A stretch of 64,000 bases of DNA, taken from the NCBI GenBank assembly GCA_963678705.1, contig OY783209.1, positions 8,990,001 to 9,054,000 on the forward strand. The letters are read 5' to 3'. The position numbers were made by a program, and so were the translations under genes. Source of the DNA: Panorpa germanica (lineage: Eukaryota; Arthropoda; Insecta; Mecoptera; Panorpidae). Below are positions 62,560 to 64,000 of the stretch, piece after piece (the stretch's first letter is position 1; the number at the start of each line of letters is the position of its first letter). Below the pieces are notes generated by a model. The model saw only the letters and a list, made by a program, of their open reading frames with translations, did not search any database and was not told where the DNA came from.

Positions 62560-62850
62560 ATACCAAATTAAAAATATGGAAATCCGTCAAAATGCAGTAG
62601 AATTTATATTTAAAAGAAGTTCAATGTCAGTTTGTTAAAAATAAAGAACTAAAACAATTTCTATTACTAATTGTTATTAAAAACAGCAATTTTAATTATG
62701 CCACATTCTATTCTGTCGAACTATTGAATTGTCAAATTAAAACTCGAATGCAATATGGAATGCTAATTTTGAAAACCTGAAATCTAGATTAAAATATTTA
62801 ATAAAAACGAAAATTAAATATCAAAACAGTGAGTGGGAATGAAGCTTAAA
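62560..62850 (+). repeat. Repeat family D, copy 3
   Basis: Collinear with 20490-20810: GTCAAAATGCAGTAGAATTT, ACAATTTCTATTACTAATTG, AAATCTAGATTAAAATAT and GAGTGGGAATGA in order. Confidence 0.65.
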
Positions 62851-62859
62851 GCAGGTCAT

Positions 62860-64000
62860 CTAACAAAGTGAGACAACACAAGAGAGTAAGGGAGGAAAAT
62901 AGTCTTAATCGTCATGAAGTCACAGCTAATATAAGTTAACTAATAATCAGTTTACCCAAAACTATCGGCCGATTTCAAATAAAGGGCAAAATTAATCCCA
63001 TATCATGGAGTAGGAATAAGCAGCCTAATTTAGAAATTATAGGCATTTCAAAAACCGCCAGAAGTTATAAACAATTATAAAATTGGTATTTAAAATTCGA
63101 CATCCCAAAAAAAAACAGGATCAATTTTTTTAATTTAAATGTCTCACAATATGTGTGACAAGACGTGACTGAATCCACTTCAATTACACTGTAATAACCT
63201 TGAAATTAGCTTGTAACAAGCTAGTATGTATAAAACTGGCACTATTCTATTACTTAACAATTAAATATTAATAGCTTCTTATACTTTTTACATTGTTTTC
63301 GTTAATTAAGATCGTTTCATGAAGTGAGGCTTTTTTCTCAAGCCACAAATCCAAATGAAGCGAGCATAAATATTATCTTGATTAATGTACGAAGGTTCTT
63401 CACTCCTGCCCTTACAACTTCTACCCAGAATCCCTTCCAACTTGTTGTACTTGTATCTCCCAACTGTGTCCATAAATTGGCGTGGTTCTCAGCGACGTAT
63501 ATCGACCAGTTTCCAGTTCTTTAGTTCCCATTTCTCCAGCGTTACGGTGACGTAACCAAACTCTAAACGTTTCGAAATTAAACGCTGGGAACTACGAGTA
63601 TGATACGGATACTTTGTTTATGGTATGAGCCAGGGTACTTTACGAACGAAGTACTCTAGACATGATATGTACTCCGCCAAGCGTCGCGCTGCACGAAGCA
63701 AATAATATCATGTTTTTCATTAGTTTAATAATGAATTTCGGAATCATTATCAGTTAAAGGATCAGGAAAATAAAATAAGGTATTGATTAATTTTTGTTTG
63801 TGAAGTAAAAGGTTAAATATACATCGGATACATCAGTTCATTAGTGAGACATCTCCATAACGGAATCGTGAGAGTGATTGGGGAACAAATAAGATGGAAA
63901 AAAGAGAGAAGAAGGTACTATAAGGAAGAGAGATACAAAATCTGATAAAAGAAAGAGATATATAGTATAGATAAATGTGCCATTAATACGTCAGTTACTG
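62860..64000. other. Intergenic to window end, no gene seen
   Basis: A 66-codon frame at 63324-63524 has no domain or splice context. Nothing else is supported. Confidence 0.4.

Overview
The window looks like a gene-poor, AT-rich piece of an insect nuclear genome, most likely a moth or butterfly. This rests on spliced genes with consensus GT..AG introns, dense short non-autonomous transposons, and two Helitrons whose 5' ends (TCTATATATATAAAAG...) and 3' ends (CTAG before a host T) resemble the Helitrons common in Lepidoptera. The species cannot be named from the sequence. No bacterial operons, CRISPR arrays or rRNA genes are visible.

Three protein-coding loci can be supported. (1) At 2372-3933 on the minus strand is the 3' part of an unrecognised gene, in three phase-compatible exons. 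(2) At 13551-18294 on the plus strand is a complete eight-exon coding region for a two-pore-domain (K2P/TWIK-type) potassium channel of 378 residues. It has both selectivity filters, and all exon junctions join in frame. (3) At 16486-17262 on the minus strand, inside the sixth coding intron of the channel, is an intact intronless 258-codon frame for a TMEM115-like Golgi membrane protein: a nested antisense gene, probably a retrogene. A weaker candidate lies at 46346-46800 on the minus strand.

Nearly everything else is repeats. About ten families can be separated by self-comparison and are named here A to M for convenience. A: TTAA-flanked 680-740 bp elements at 1587 and 18827, with an apparent empty site at 12740. 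B: 400-640 bp elements ending AATGGGCTTGTGTCC, six copies. C: 620-780 bp elements with G-rich ends, five copies in both orientations. D: three copies including the window start. E: 200-260 bp elements ending CCCAGTAAACA. G: a two-copy repeat bracketing the channel gene. H: an element with a 24 bp terminal repeat, nested in B and itself containing K. M: a 40 bp motif seen four times. There are also a hAT-type MITE with a near-perfect 8 bp duplication, a long-TIR element at 37978, a TTATTCTGTAA-ended element at 60996, an 85 bp-arm foldback hairpin at 35627, three 5'-truncated LINE tails, two broken mariner transposase starts (14596 and 41440), an LTR-type primer-binding site at 47968, and two minisatellites (90 bp x 3 at 16009; 156 bp x 4 at 55741).

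No new enzymatic or defence system was found. The most unusual features are the nested TMEM115-like gene, the long foldback hairpin, the B copy with the same end at both termini, the three-level B/H/K nest, and the A insertion with its paralogous empty site. Intergenic stretches not listed individually are AT-rich with no supportable gene.
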